Shown: positions 23,765-36,266 of the stretch, one piece after another
How positions within the stretch are numbered: the stretch's first letter is position 1
Layout: each line of letters opens with the position of its first letter
Assembly (NCBI GenBank): GCA_030340625.1
Contig: JAOPHQ010004276.1
Coordinates: forward strand, 62,001-126,000
Length of the DNA: 64,000 nt
Reading direction: 5' to 3'
From: Merluccius polli
Taxonomy: Eukaryota > Chordata > Actinopteri > Gadiformes > Merlucciidae
Notes under the pieces: generated by a model
What the model saw: only the letters and a program-made list of their open reading frames with translations
What the model was told of the DNA's origin: nothing
Databases searched by the model: none
Program-made: the position numbers and the translations under genes

Positions 23765-24896
<1,132 letters not shown>

Positions 24897-25194
24897 CAGG
24901 GCCGCTGCTAAGCTTTTGGGGGACCTAAGCAGAAATGGTCAGGGAGCCCCCCCACACACACACAAAAAAACCCTTCAAAGTTCCACTCAAACCTTTGAAC
25001 CTTTGCTATTTATTAAATATTTAAAATTGACATTAAATAAACATAGAACTATGAAAATGTATATATTAAGTAATATATCAACAACAGCATTACAATATAA
25101 TAAAATAAAAACAACTGCAGGCTCCAAAGATGAACAAAAATAATTATGCACATGAATAAGTATAATATAATATATAATAAATATATAATAAAAT

Positions 25195-25408
25195 ATAAAG
25201 AAAGAAGCCTTAGCAATAAGGCGCATTAAAATGCGCCTTCGAACTCCTCCAGTTTCCTGTTTCCGCTTTGGCGTGCTCAACTGAAAAAAGGGTGGTGCGC
25301 GACACGGCGCGACCGGGCTAAAATCCTGGCGCGCTGGCGAGATCTACGTCATTTTGACGTCACAATGTGGCGCGACAGGTCGCGAACGGCAGGTATACAT
25401 GAGCCTTG
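25195..25408. repeat. Partial copy of the 5375-6179 Harbinger MITE
   Basis: It matches 5968-6179 closely (AGCCTTAGCAATAAGGCGCA, GATCTACGTCATTTTGACGT and the GTATAC-containing right end). The left inverted repeat is missing and replaced by AT-rich sequence, so it is 5'-truncated or recombined. Confidence 0.75.
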
Positions 25409-25534
25409 AGTGTTGGCAACCACATAAAATCCAATTGCTAGGTAACCTAGCCTAGGTTGCTGACGTTAGCTATGAGCAACATCACTGAAATTAGACCTAT
25501 AAAACACGGACTTACCAGAAAGGGATGCAGGGCA

Positions 25535-25597
25535 TCATCTCTGTTTCCTCTTCTTTCGTTTTACAGCACCAGATTCATGTGGTCTCTTACTTGCCAT
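25535..25597 (-). pseudogene. hAT transposase N-terminal tip (basic motif)
   Basis: A minus-strand ATG at 25595-25597 opens MASKRPHESGAVKRKKRK and meets TGA after 20 codons. The SGAVKRKKRK pattern is the conserved basic start of TTF-finger hAT proteins. Nothing recognisable follows, so the gene is destroyed. Confidence 0.5.
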
Positions 25598-26301
25598 TAT
25601 GCCTCAGCCCCAACATTCAGATTAATAAAGCAGGCTAAATATGACCACTTCAGGCAAAAGGCTACAGAGCGAACTCCAATGCGAAAAGATGAGAGTCACG
25701 AGAACTTTGAAGGCTGTACCATTTCAGTGAAGCGGGGGGAACTATTTTTATATATTAGGTAAAAACATCTAATTTGCCCGAATTGAGGCTACACAATTGA
25801 TAAATAACGGTGGGCATGTTAATAACTCATTTATATATTTTTTGCAATATAAAAAAGACTTTTTTTTAAACATAATTTTGGGGGCCCCCGCCAGGTACAC
25901 TCCAAAAAGAGATGTGTTAAAAATGACACATGTTGTGCAGAATTTTAACACATGTAGCGAGTGTGTTCAGGGACAACACATATTGTGTCGATTTTAACAC
26001 AATAGATGTGTAAACCGTTTTAACACAGAAATTGTGTCAGCTAAATAAAACACACAAATGTGTCATTTAAACACAATTTTTTACACGATTAATGTGTGAG
26101 CCATTTTAACACACATTGTGTCAGGTAATTTAACACACAATGGTGTCATTTCAATTGTTGATTATGTGTAACTGATGACCAAAAACTACAAACAAATGTT
26201 ATTGCCAGGCATTTGTAACTAAGAACTAATGGAGAAACAGACATATGTGGAAAAAAAGTTAGCCATTTAATCAATGGTCAAATGTTGACAGGGTACAGAA
26301 T

Positions 26302-27905
26302 ACATGAGCACAACAAAAAAACTCAATTCATCATGTTTGTGCAATTCCAAAATGCAATAAAAAACCCAAGTTGCTTTCAATAAATAGCAAAGGCATGCAA
26401 TGACATCATAACTGTACCTTTACAGTACATGGGAAGTGTTTCCAACTGTGGCAGGATAGACGGCGGCGGAGCAGACAAAGATAGCCAAAAAGCCAGTTGG
26501 TTTCCCACGGAAGAATTTCCCGTATATTTTTTTATTACTTTTTCTTTTTTCTCTTAAAATAAGCACATAATAAAAAATGTCACGATGCAAACCAAAAACT
26601 GATCAAACAGAAAACCAAAACAGGCATAAGTAGCCAGACTAAGTCCAAGGACTCTGAACTACAAACCATACATTCCACTCAGAGAGACTTCCTCAGCAGG
26701 CAACCTATTCCTTCAGTCATCTCCCTCTACTGAGGGCCTGTGGGGCTAATACACAGCTCTGCTTGCTGCAGCCCCTCCCTCGGGTTAGTCCCATCAGCAA
26801 ACATAAATTAATTAACTAAATCACAACTGTATTGCCACAAAAGAATAAATGAAACATGACATGACATCCTAACTAAACACACACCATCAATGTTTCTCCT
26901 CTAAATACATTGTGGATTTAATAAAAACACCATAAACCTCCAACCCGTAAAATAACGCAAAACACCCCCGTGAAAATGGACCACACCACCCCGCACCCAG
27001 GAAACCCCTGTATTTACAATGGTTCTACCCATCACTCGGTTTTGGACGTCAAACCAGGAAGTTCGCCAAAGTTCGTGGTGGTGCGTTAACTGAATACTGA
27101 AATGATTGTTACAGATTTTATCAATAAATGCTACTGCTTTAAAACGTCCAGAGTGTATGTTGGGTTTCTTAATACCAGTATACTTTACAACAGATGAAGA
27201 TGGGTGATGACAATGAGATTTTACACGAGTTATGACAATGAATGTTTGCGCTCAAACAATTGCGCTACTGTCATGCCGGTAGGCCTTTCCCTGCACACAG
27301 GTAGCAATGTTAAACACAGCGTATCGAGCTTTATGGTAACGGGTGGTTAATGGACATGGGCAAATGAAACAGAGCAGTTAAACAGTACACAGTGATGGAT
27401 GCATACAGCGTGGCGTCAGGGCAGCAGGGATGTTAATGCCGGCAATGGCTGCCTGCACGCTACTACTGTGTGAGCGTCACGGCTCAATTCGTGACACCAA
27501 CATCATAACATAGTTGCAAATAGTGCAAACATTTTAAATACATGTACAATAAAACCTTTATAATCTGACATCTCTTTAAATTGTTGTCAATTACATTCAA
27601 TGTCAATTACATTAACTATTGAAATACACATTACATGAGCACAACAAAAAAACTCAATTCATCATGTTTGTGCAATTCCAAAATGCAATAAAAAACCCAA
27701 GTTACTTTCAATAAATAGCAAAGGCATGCAATGACATCATAACTGTACCTTTACAGTACATGGGAAGTGTTTCCAACATCATAACATAGTTGCAAATAGT
27801 GCAAACATTTTAAATACATGTACAATAAAACCTTTATAATCTGACAAATCTCTTTAAATTGTTGTCAATTACATTCACTGTCAATTACATTAACTATTGA
27901 AATTA
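26302..27905. repeat. 275-bp tandem duplication, first unit split by an LTR
   Basis: Unit one is 26302-26446 plus 27502-27631; unit two is 27632-27905. They agree almost perfectly (for example GCAATGACATCATAACTGTA in both; GTTGCTTTC versus GTTACTTTC). The LTR at 26447-27496 sits only in the first unit, so the second is an empty-site control. Confidence 0.9.
26447..27496 (-). mobile_element. Solo LTR, 1,050 bp, CCAAC target duplication
   Basis: It starts TGTGGCAGG and ends TTCGTGACA (TG...CA). Perfect 5-bp duplications CCAAC flank it (26442-26446, 27497-27501), and the uninterrupted sequence exists at 27768-27785. Minus orientation is suggested because that strand begins TGTCACG and has AATAAAAAAA near 26530. 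The retroelement family is not known. Confidence 0.8.
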
Positions 27906-28060
27906 CATAGTTGGTTTGAATACATATGTTTAATGCCAAATTGTAGGCATTTTTAAATAAAATTGGCTTAAAGTAGGCCAAATTAGTGCAACACATATTA
28001 CATATTACATATATTACACATAAGTTCAAAGACAATAAGGACCATCTGCCTTCTGGCAAT

Positions 28061-30536
28061 CTAAACTATCTTGTACCTTGGGTTTAAGTATAGTTCATCT
28101 GTATTGAAACTGACCATTATGTCCAAAGGCCTGACATCTGCTGCATCAGACAGGTTGATCATTTCAAATTCTTCAGTTTTTTTTTTTATAGCATAGGCAT
28201 ACAAATGCTCATCAAAGTACTTTACTGTAAGAATTCTTACAAATATTAGTACGGATACATTTTCAGTCTGTGGTATAATATGAATTATTTCCCCAAACAT
28301 TGGTTCTCCTCTGTCGTCTACTTTAAGTGGCAGAACAGATCCAGTTCTGTAAGTTTGGCCAAGCACACCAATAGTGTGGGCAACATAGACAGTGCTGTTC
28401 AAAGTCATGTCATCATCATCATAGGTTGATCTCAGATTGTTCAGTACAACATCTGCTTTCTTCAAGTAGCCAATGGTAACAGGGTATGCATTTATAACAC
28501 TAATTTTCTCAGAAAAAGGGTCACCTAACTTGAAGCTATACATTTGCTGAACTTGATGTTTGTAACTCAGTGTTTTAGAAATATTTTTGAAGTTTCCAAG
28601 CACATGAGCATGTCTTTTTAATGGATTATGTTTCGCCTCAAATCTCATGCACCACAGCTGAGAAATGGGTCCAAACATAACCATCATCCTTGGATAGTGG
28701 ATCATAAAATGGTGTTTCGGTATAAGATTTCATTGATAGAGCTTTTTGAATAATGTGTGGTGCTCTATAATGAGTTGTTTCAGAAATACAGCAAGCCCAT
28801 GTGTAACAACAGGTGCGAAGACAATACTGCATATTTCCTTCAATAAAATGAATAAATGCCAATGTTGACTTCTCATGTCAACAAGATTCCCCAACTATAA
28901 ACGGTAAAACCTGCAAAAGACACCACATTTGTGATGCAGTCTGTTTTACTGCATTTTCAGACGTTCTCAAATTGAGAATTGCACTTGGCTTATTTTTCAC
29001 ATTTCCATACCCATAATTGAAACTGGAAATTCTTTGATTCAACAGTTCAAGGGTCAAACGTTTTTCTTCATAAATCAAGTGGCATAACATTAGTCTCACC
29101 TCCAAAGGGGCTACACCTTCAAGGATATCGTGCATAATGTCAACGCATGTGTTCTCTGTAACATGAAAGTACATCAGCTTATTCAAACAAGAGTCCTCTT
29201 TAATCCCAGTTGAACTTGGATCATTAAGTCTGACTTGCTGCTGATAATTTTCTCTGGTGCGCTTCTCAACTTCATCTTCATCGTAAACAGACTGAGCAAC
29301 TTTTTTGTCAACCATGCAAAAGTGACAAAACTTGTTTGCTGAAAAGCTCTCTAGATATCCACATAGGGAATGGATAGCTAAATTGTCTGCAGTCAAGACA
29401 CAGATTGTTCCATATAGTTGATGATTTTGTCCCTGCAACTCCACCTGTACACCAGAACTTTCAATAAGCCTAATGTCATCGAGCAATGGTTCTAAAATTT
29501 TACCAAACCCATAAACCTCTCTGTCCATAGAATTAAACAGAAGACACAAGTGAATATTTGAAAGTAATGAATTACATTCTGGTGGCAGATTTTTCAATGC
29601 AAAATAAACAGCACCCATTTTATGAATTTTCGTTTTGGAACCTAAAGGGTTTGTTGTTTCTACGTCATCAAAATACAACTGTATTTGAAGGGCTTGAGGA
29701 CATGTTCCAAACAATGGGTGAGATGAAAACTGAGAGCCATCACAATAGTTGTACATTTTGCCTTCGGTTTGCTTTTTACTCTGAAGGTAAAGTTTTTGCA
29801 TTTGGTCATTCCTGAATAAAAAATTAACAGTCTCAATTACTGATACATATTGACATGTATCTGCTGCCAACACTTGTTTTACTTGTCCTTGTTTTCTTGC
29901 AGTGTCTGCCCTATGACCAAGAAATATTTCTTTTGGCTTCACAAGATCAAATCTTTCTGAAAAGTATTTGTTCATTTTGAAAGGTGTGTCTACAACTTTA
30001 AACATATGTTTAGTATTTTCAAACTCACTCATCAATGACTGGACAGACTCACTGTTAAGTGGTACCTGCAGATTATTCAACAATGTAGTTGTTGAATTTT
30101 GTAGACTTTCTACAGTTCTCTCAAGCACTTCTTGTGTACAAGTAACACTTCTCGTTTCATCCATTAGAGTTGTATTTGATGAAGAATACATTTGTGCCAC
30201 AAAAGCAGCAACACAGTCACTAGGAATGGCAGTTTTAAATGGAACAGTTTCTGGTGTTTCCTCAGTAATAGATGTCCCCGTCTCAGATGTATCTAATAGA
30301 CTGTGGTCATTAGTTTGAAATGACACATTGTCCATGAATGTTTGTGTGGACTGGTGGTCTCTGTGAAGATGTTTGGAAAATGAATTGAAATTATGATAGG
30401 TCCGTGGGCAACCATCTTGGCTGCATATAATGTTCAAGTCCTGTCCATCTGATAAGGCATGTATTTCACGAAGATGCCAAATTACTTTATTTATTTCTGT
30501 GGATATTGACTGTCTGCACTTTGGACATGTATACAT
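28061..30536 (-). pseudogene. EnSpm/CACTA-like transposase, nearly intact but broken
   Basis: The ATG at 30536 opens a 552-residue frame. It starts with C2H2-type zinc fingers (YTCPKC, then CSQDGCPRTYHNF, HLHRDH), expected to bind DNA. A TNP2-like core follows, with IQLYFDDVETTNPLGSKT near residue 285 and GTICVLTADNLAIH near 380. KFCHFCMVDK and a VDIMHDILEGVAPLE motif lie further on. Near 28885 the frame shifts and coding continues as QHWHLFILLKE, meets TGA at 28730-28732, then resumes as MIHYPRMMVMFGP, WCMRFEAKHN to the stop at 28061. One frameshift and one stop therefore disable an otherwise full-length protein of about 820 residues. It would cut and paste the element in the nucleus. Confidence 0.75.
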
Positions 30537-30547
30537 TCTCTTGTGAT

Positions 30548-33500
30548 TTACTGTGCTGCCTGAAGCTTTGAGATAAGTTCTAGTACCTTGGCTCTCCTGT
30601 TGGTTGAGATGGTCATGCCATAGATGTATTCAAAGAAGGTGAACACAGAGCTGAGCTGGGGAGGATAGGCCACGTTGCACACCCAGTAGAGCTTGAATAG
30701 CTTGTCCACGGCGCATGTTAGGCCATCATCTACAGGAATGGTCACTCTGTCATTCCTTCCAATAATGATGTACTGTTGTGTTGTGCTCTTCAGACTGCCA
30801 ATGCAAATCAGCTGCGGTTGGGTCCTTGATGACATCTCAGGGTTGCTGCAGAGGGATGCTATGCTGGTTCCAGCCTTAAAAATTATGAAAAATTTGATTT
30901 CAGGAGATCATAAAGCACTTTCAAAAGTACGACAAGTCTAACTGACATGCTATATACACCACATTATATAGAAGTTTAGACATCCAGTGTCTCCTCCTCC
31001 CTCCCCCCCAATCCCATCCCATCTGTGGGAAACACTGGACACCATTACAAATGTAAGTTCTTTCAAAACATACCGGTACAAAGTCAAGTAGGAATGATAT
31101 TGCAGATTTCACACTGCAGCGACTCCCAGGCATTGGTGGCAGAAGATGTGTGAGAATAACCAGCACTGTGTAGCACTTTTCATCTGAAAAACAAATGACA
31201 ACAGATACATTAAATGTAGAGCAGCCGAAGTTCTGGCCCTCTACATAATTTTTGGTCCATTTTGATGGGAGTGATTGAAATAAGTTTAGATTTTAGCCCT
31301 ATTTCCTAATTGACCAATGATACGTTTATAAGAGCATTTTCTTAGCACAATCCATGTTGTTCCTCATACTGGATACCTAATTAGCCTCAAACGTGCAAAA
31401 TCAATTGGGCCATGTTCCAGTATACACAAGCCCCGCAAAAAATGCTACTTTGTTGTGCACATTAAGTAGATTTCAGTATTTATTTTAAAAGGCAAAACAA
31501 GAGGTTGGCCACACTGACCTTACATTAGTTAGGAGTGTGCTGGGAAAGGACTCTACTAATCAAAAACGTCAGTGGTAAATTGGAAATTAAGGCATGGGTT
31601 CCATTCTGAACCTACCCTTTAACAATTTACATAACATATTATTAGTGTCCAAATGTATTATACACAAGAGCTGTATGCAGTATGTAAAGAAAATAAAACC
31701 CACACCCACCATCTGTTTGGTCTTCCATCCCATCCGTGAGAGATGCAACATCTCCTCTTTCCTTGGCCGCCACTGCCTTCAGCTTTGGAATGATGCTGGC
31801 TTCCCATCGTCTGATAAACAGGTCCGTCTTTCCATCAGTCATTTTGCCAAACTCGATATCCAGCTTGCAAAAAGGAGACATACAATACAACAGTATCAAT
31901 AACAATATCACAATGTTTGCACTGCCTATTAAAATATATTAAGTAATTAAAGTAAATAATTAATAAGTGAGCTGCAATGAAAGACCTACTAGACTTGGCA
32001 TATCCAAAAAGCGTGGGTATTCATTGAAGATTTCAGCCATAGTGGGAGTGTCCGTCGAAATCCATGATCTGCGCCGGGTGTATGTCTTCTCCATTGCTGA
32101 TTTGATTGAAGGAATGCTCTCTGAAGACGGCCGTAGGCGTTTCATGAGGGTGATCATCTCATTGGTCACACTGCTGTCCCCCTGGTCCTGTTGTATGCCC
32201 GGCCCAGTGTTGCAGCTTATCTTGCACTTTGTGTATCGACGCTGACCTGCTTCTAGCTTTCGGCGGATGTTACGCAGTCTCATTTCCAAGAATCCAGAAT
32301 GTGATATTGGATCAAAAAAATGTTCCTGAGGTTATAAAAACATAGCAGACAATAAGTCACTGAGATAAAAGCTATACTTTTGTTCCTTAAAATTCTATAA
32401 TCTACACAAACAACAAATCCCTGTTCCTAGGAGAGCCTACACACTCACCACACCACTACAAAAGACTTGTAAGCAAAAGGCCACAAAGAGCAATTTATAA
32501 AAATTTGAGGGGGAAAACTTGATCAGGACAGCCCTAATTTCAAGAAACAATAAGATGCTACTTACAAATCCATCTCCTTTGAATTTGAACCCTCAAGGAT
32601 GGGAAAGTGTTGACGATATTCTTTGCTAAAAGGAGCTTTTCAGCACTTGGTGGGTAACTGGAGGGGGCGAAGAAGAGCAAAATCCACAGACATTGAACTG
32701 CAATCAGGCCTGACATTTTAGCTTCGGTTTCAAAACTGCAATCTTCTTTGAATTTATACTTACAATCCATGCTTCTCCACCAAGTGACTGATGCATACTT
32801 TGACAAGGAGCCTCCTTGTCTCTATTTTAAGCGTTCCTTTTTCCTTGTGTTCGTCAAGTATCACTGGTGCTTTGCTCTGAAGTAGAGACAGAAGGCTTCC
32901 TTGTTCATTTGGCACTGGAACATCCTATATTGGTTGAGGTATAGGGAGACATGATAAGGTGTAGAGCTCAGGGCTGGGCGAAAACCCAGGTTTTGCTGAT
33001 GTTGACAATATGGACTAGTTATATATAGAATAGTTAATGCATTCCTACTGATACAAGCTGTTTTTATTTTGAGCCCCTTTTTATTAAACTGAATGTAAAG
33101 CAAACAATCACATGCAGAAAGAATCAATGGCCAACATGACAGAATATGATACTTGTGCACTAGAGTTTAAAGCAGGGGTTGAAACTAACTTTTTGGCTTA
33201 CCAGACAACTGGCGAGTAGATGACATTTTTTACTAGACAAACAGATTTTTTACCAGACAAAAATATTAAATTGCCATTTGTTAGAATTACTTTTTCGTAT
33301 GTCTGTCTAAATCGATTTTCAATCGATTTAGATTGAAAATCTATTTAGATTGAATTCTCTATGGGGGGGTGTGCGACAATCGCGCACCCCCCCAATCGCG
33401 CCAAATTTTTAGATTACTCGCCAGAGTGGCGAGTGGTCTTCATAAATTACTCGACAAATACAACAATTACTCGCATTTGGCGAGTAAAACAGCTTAATTT

Positions 33501-33916
33501 CAACCCCTGGTTTAAAGTAACTAATACATTTCAGGTCATACTGCCCAGCCATAATACAACCCTAGAATTTACATGAACAATGAATATACAGTAAAAAAAA
33601 AAATAATAATAAAAGAAAATACCTGGATTTGATGGGCCTCTGCAGCATTTGTTTGGGGTAGTGCTTCTGTGCTTGACATGAAGACCTGTAATCTGTCAAA
33701 GTTCTTGATTTCTATGTTTCTGTCGACATCAACAAATTCTTGGAAATCAGTATGACATTTCAGAACTCTGTCAAATGCAAAACATTGTTGCTCTGACAAG
33801 ATTTTATTTATGAGATGGTCAATACTGTGAACAGTATAAATCTTCCTTGAGCACTCTTTCGCATTTTTAAAGACCGTAGCAAGAACTCTGACAGATTCAG
33901 GTTCAAGGCCTGGGTC
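30548..33916 (-). CDS. Multi-exon accessory gene of the EnSpm-like element
   Basis: Seven minus-strand exons are visible: 33623-33916, 32764-32924, 32566-32657, 31990-32325, 31710-31863, 31074-31183 and 30548-30874. Several splice joins keep frame, for example CAGATG|GT...CAG|ATGAAA giving DQTDDEKC. Motifs in order are LLVKVCISHLVEKHG, FLEMRLRNIRRKLEAGQRRY, ITLMKRLRPS, YTRRRSWI, YPRFLDMPSL, TDLFIRRWEASIIPKL, LTHLLPP, SSRTQPQLICIGS and LFKLYWVCNV. From memory, similar proteins are frequent in fish genomes and often auto-named SAMD3-like; no SAM domain is seen here. The join from 32566 to 32325 gives a stop as I place it, so it may be damaged. The stop lies 11 bases before the transposase ATG. 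Function unknown. Confidence 0.6.
33173..33509. mobile_element. hAT MITE, 337 bp
   Basis: Inverted ends CAGGGGTTGAAAYTAA are flanked by perfect 8-bp duplications GTTTAAAG (33165-33172, 33510-33517). Internal GGCGAGT/ACTCGCC and TACTAGACAAACAGATTTTT repeats are present. It lies in an intron or upstream region of the accessory gene. Confidence 0.9.
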
Positions 33917-34166
33917 CTGGGGAAAAAAGACAAGGAAAATACTAGTTATACTAATGAGTCAACCCTGAATTCAAAGATAATCTGACTGCATGGAAATTGG
34001 CAGTGACACTTTCCTTCATTTAACAAAAATAGTTAGCCAAGTAAAGGATTTCATACAAACATGTCACCCAGTAAGATTTTGAGTGTGTTAACATTACTGT
34101 GTGCTGGCGCTGACAAGAGCAAATATAAACTGCTCAGACACCAAACAATGGATCAAATGTACAGAA

Positions 34167-34199
34167 TTCAATATAACGTTACTGTAACGTTATATTGAA
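34167..34199. repeat. 33-bp perfect palindrome
   Basis: TTCAATATAACGTTAC and its exact complement flank one T (34183). TAACGTTA-type motifs recur around it at about 34545-35350, upstream of the first accessory exon. Confidence 0.9.
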
Positions 34200-35974
34200 A
34201 TGCATTCATGTCAAATAGGGGTGAGAATTGGCAAGAACCTCACGAGTTTGTTGTGTGGGAACACAATGAACTTGCCACGGCAGCGAGACAAAGCTTACAA
34301 ACGGCATTATCTTTATACAACTCGTTGTTCTTACTATCTTTTTTAACTTGGAAGCCAAAGTGCTTCCAAACGTCGGCTTTAAAATGCGGAGGCGTTATTG
34401 TTTTGATAGCCATTTTGGAACGTCCTCAGCCACTCTCTCTCTAATACAGAAATATATGCGCCGCACAGCAGAGTCGCTCTTCGGCGCTATGGGACTCTCT
34501 CTAAAGTAACATTAAACCAGACCACATACAGGGCCTGCACTGTGTGTAACGTTAACGCCACTTCTCACACAATCCTCTGTACTTCACTCTAACGTTAGTT
34601 ATTTTTCTTTTTAAAAAAACGGCCCAACATCCCACGACAATTTGTTGTCACATTAAACTAACGTTAGCAGGTACAAACTGAACAGGCAGAGCAAAATATA
34701 ACATAACGTTGCCGAGGCATTCAAAGGTTATAAGCAAGCAGTGCCAAGTTATTCACCGCAGACAAAACACGTTACCGGCGTTTGACGGCTGTTAAATCCA
34801 TTTCATTTCAAACGTAAACGTCCCCTACTGAAATTATCAGCACACGTTTAATTTGCCGCTGTTGTTGTTGTCTGACTTTCTGTTGACTTTACAGAAGCTA
34901 ACCGCATTAACACTTCCACTCCGAGGCGAGCGTGCTTCAGAATAAAAGCACCAATGCTTCCAGTCGTTTTAAGAGACACGCCACAATCTTCGATACAACT
35001 CCCGTCAGCCCGTAACACCAAAGATGGAAATTATGGCTCACTCCCCATTCATTTAGCTAACCTGCCCTTGTTTATCCGGAAGGAGGCGTTACCAAGATGG
35101 CTGCCTCTTCGCGGTTATTTTGGTGAAAGTAAAAGCTAACTTGTGAATACGTTACTCGTTATTATATACGCACGCAGTAATATCAAGTGACTTGCCTTAC
35201 ACTGGCCAATAAGTTAAATGTTTAATTAATGGCGTGGGTTTTTTGTCTAGCCTCATCCTCCATCATATAAGATAGTATTAATGTTAATGAGTTAGCTAGC
35301 GTTAACTGGGCGGCCCGGCTAACATTAGCTAACGTAGACTGACACGGCAACCATCCAATGTTAGCTTTTGTGCTAACTATAACCAAGAGCAGGTTAAAAT
35401 AATGAGAAATGTATCCTAGCTACTTACCACATTGTGAATGTTATTTTCTCCAGATTAAAGAGTTAATAAATGTGAATGTCACCAAATAAATAATTTTACT
35501 TACAGATAGCTCTGAGGAGTCCGACAGCATCCTGATCCTCTTGAGACAGGCAACAGTAAAAAGAGCGGGCGGAGCAGAGGTAGCAGTTCAAAAAGACGGT
35601 AGCACGACCGTGATTGGACAACAAAAAAACGGCCGTTATTTTTTAAATTTGATAAGGTTAAGATACTTGTTTTTAATTATTTTGTCATGGTGTTGATTCA
35701 TTTTAGAGCTTCTTATATGCTACCAAAAATATTTGTGTTATTTTTTATTTCAGAAACACAAACTGCCTTCCCCCCCAGAGTATGTACACATTTATTGTGT
35801 CAATCTTTCCAGGAGCACAAAGAAAAAATGACACATTGTGTGCTAAAAGTTACACAACATGAGTCAAAATGATAATCACACAGCCATGTGTGTTGTTTTT
35901 TGACACATCTGTTTTTGGAGTGTACTTGGGGCCCTACGTGCTGTGTACTCTGCGTATGGGGAGCAGCGGCCCTG

Positions 35975-36035
35975 GATACACCCCTCTATCTCTGTATTTT
36001 CAACACAAACATGATAAAACCCTCTAATTCTGTAG
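35975..36035. repeat. Minisatellite fragment between two hAT insertions
   Basis: GATACACCCCTCTATCTCTG, CAACACAAACATGAT and TTCTGTAG continue the unit of 24063-24896. Only about 60 bases separate the two insertions. Confidence 0.9.
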
Positions 36036-36266
36036 CAGGGGTCGCGTTAACCGAATATCTTTTTTTGTTTTTTTAAAACGGTGACGGAAAAATCTGAGGG
36101 CCGTCCGTCATTTTGACAGATTGCATTTCACACCCTGACCACTTGGTGGCGATGAGCATATTAATTGGCTCTTGTAGAAGAAGAGAAGTAGAAAAGAAGA
36201 AAGAAACAACAAACCCACTTGAAACATTTGATTACGCGCAAGCGGGCACGCGAGGAACCTAGAAGC

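Larger units (their letters stand above)
25898..35922 (-). mobile_element. EnSpm/CACTA-like transposon, 10.0 kb, two genes
   Basis: Inverted ends CACTCCAAAAASAGATGTGT begin with CACT, as in the CMC (EnSpm/CACTA) superfamily, and sit between TA dinucleotides (25896-25897, 35923-35924). Subterminal regions (25905-26160, 35765-35905) carry many inverted copies of TGTGTTAAAA and ACACATTGTGT, likely transposase binding sites. The minus strand carries an accessory gene (33916 to 30548) followed by the transposase (30536 to 28061). Inside are a solo LTR, a local tandem duplication and a hAT MITE. The superfamily name is from end sequence and protein resemblance. Confidence 0.75.
24897..35974 (-). 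mobile_element. hAT element, 11.1 kb including a nested EnSpm-like transposon
   Basis: Ends CAGGGCCGCTGCT match as inverted repeats (24897 and 35974). Perfect 8-bp duplications GATACACC flank them (24889-24896, 35975-35982), so the 11 kb between is one insertion. Without the EnSpm-like element, about 1.05 kb of hAT sequence remains. It holds a transposase N-terminus on the minus strand near 25597 and a piece of the Harbinger MITE family (25195-25408). GGGGGCCC blocks lie near both ends. Confidence 0.9.

Noticed and set aside
28061..33916. Interpretation as ordinary host genes
   Set aside because: The genes lie wholly between CACTCCAAAAA inverted ends, and the larger resembles a CACTA-type transposase.
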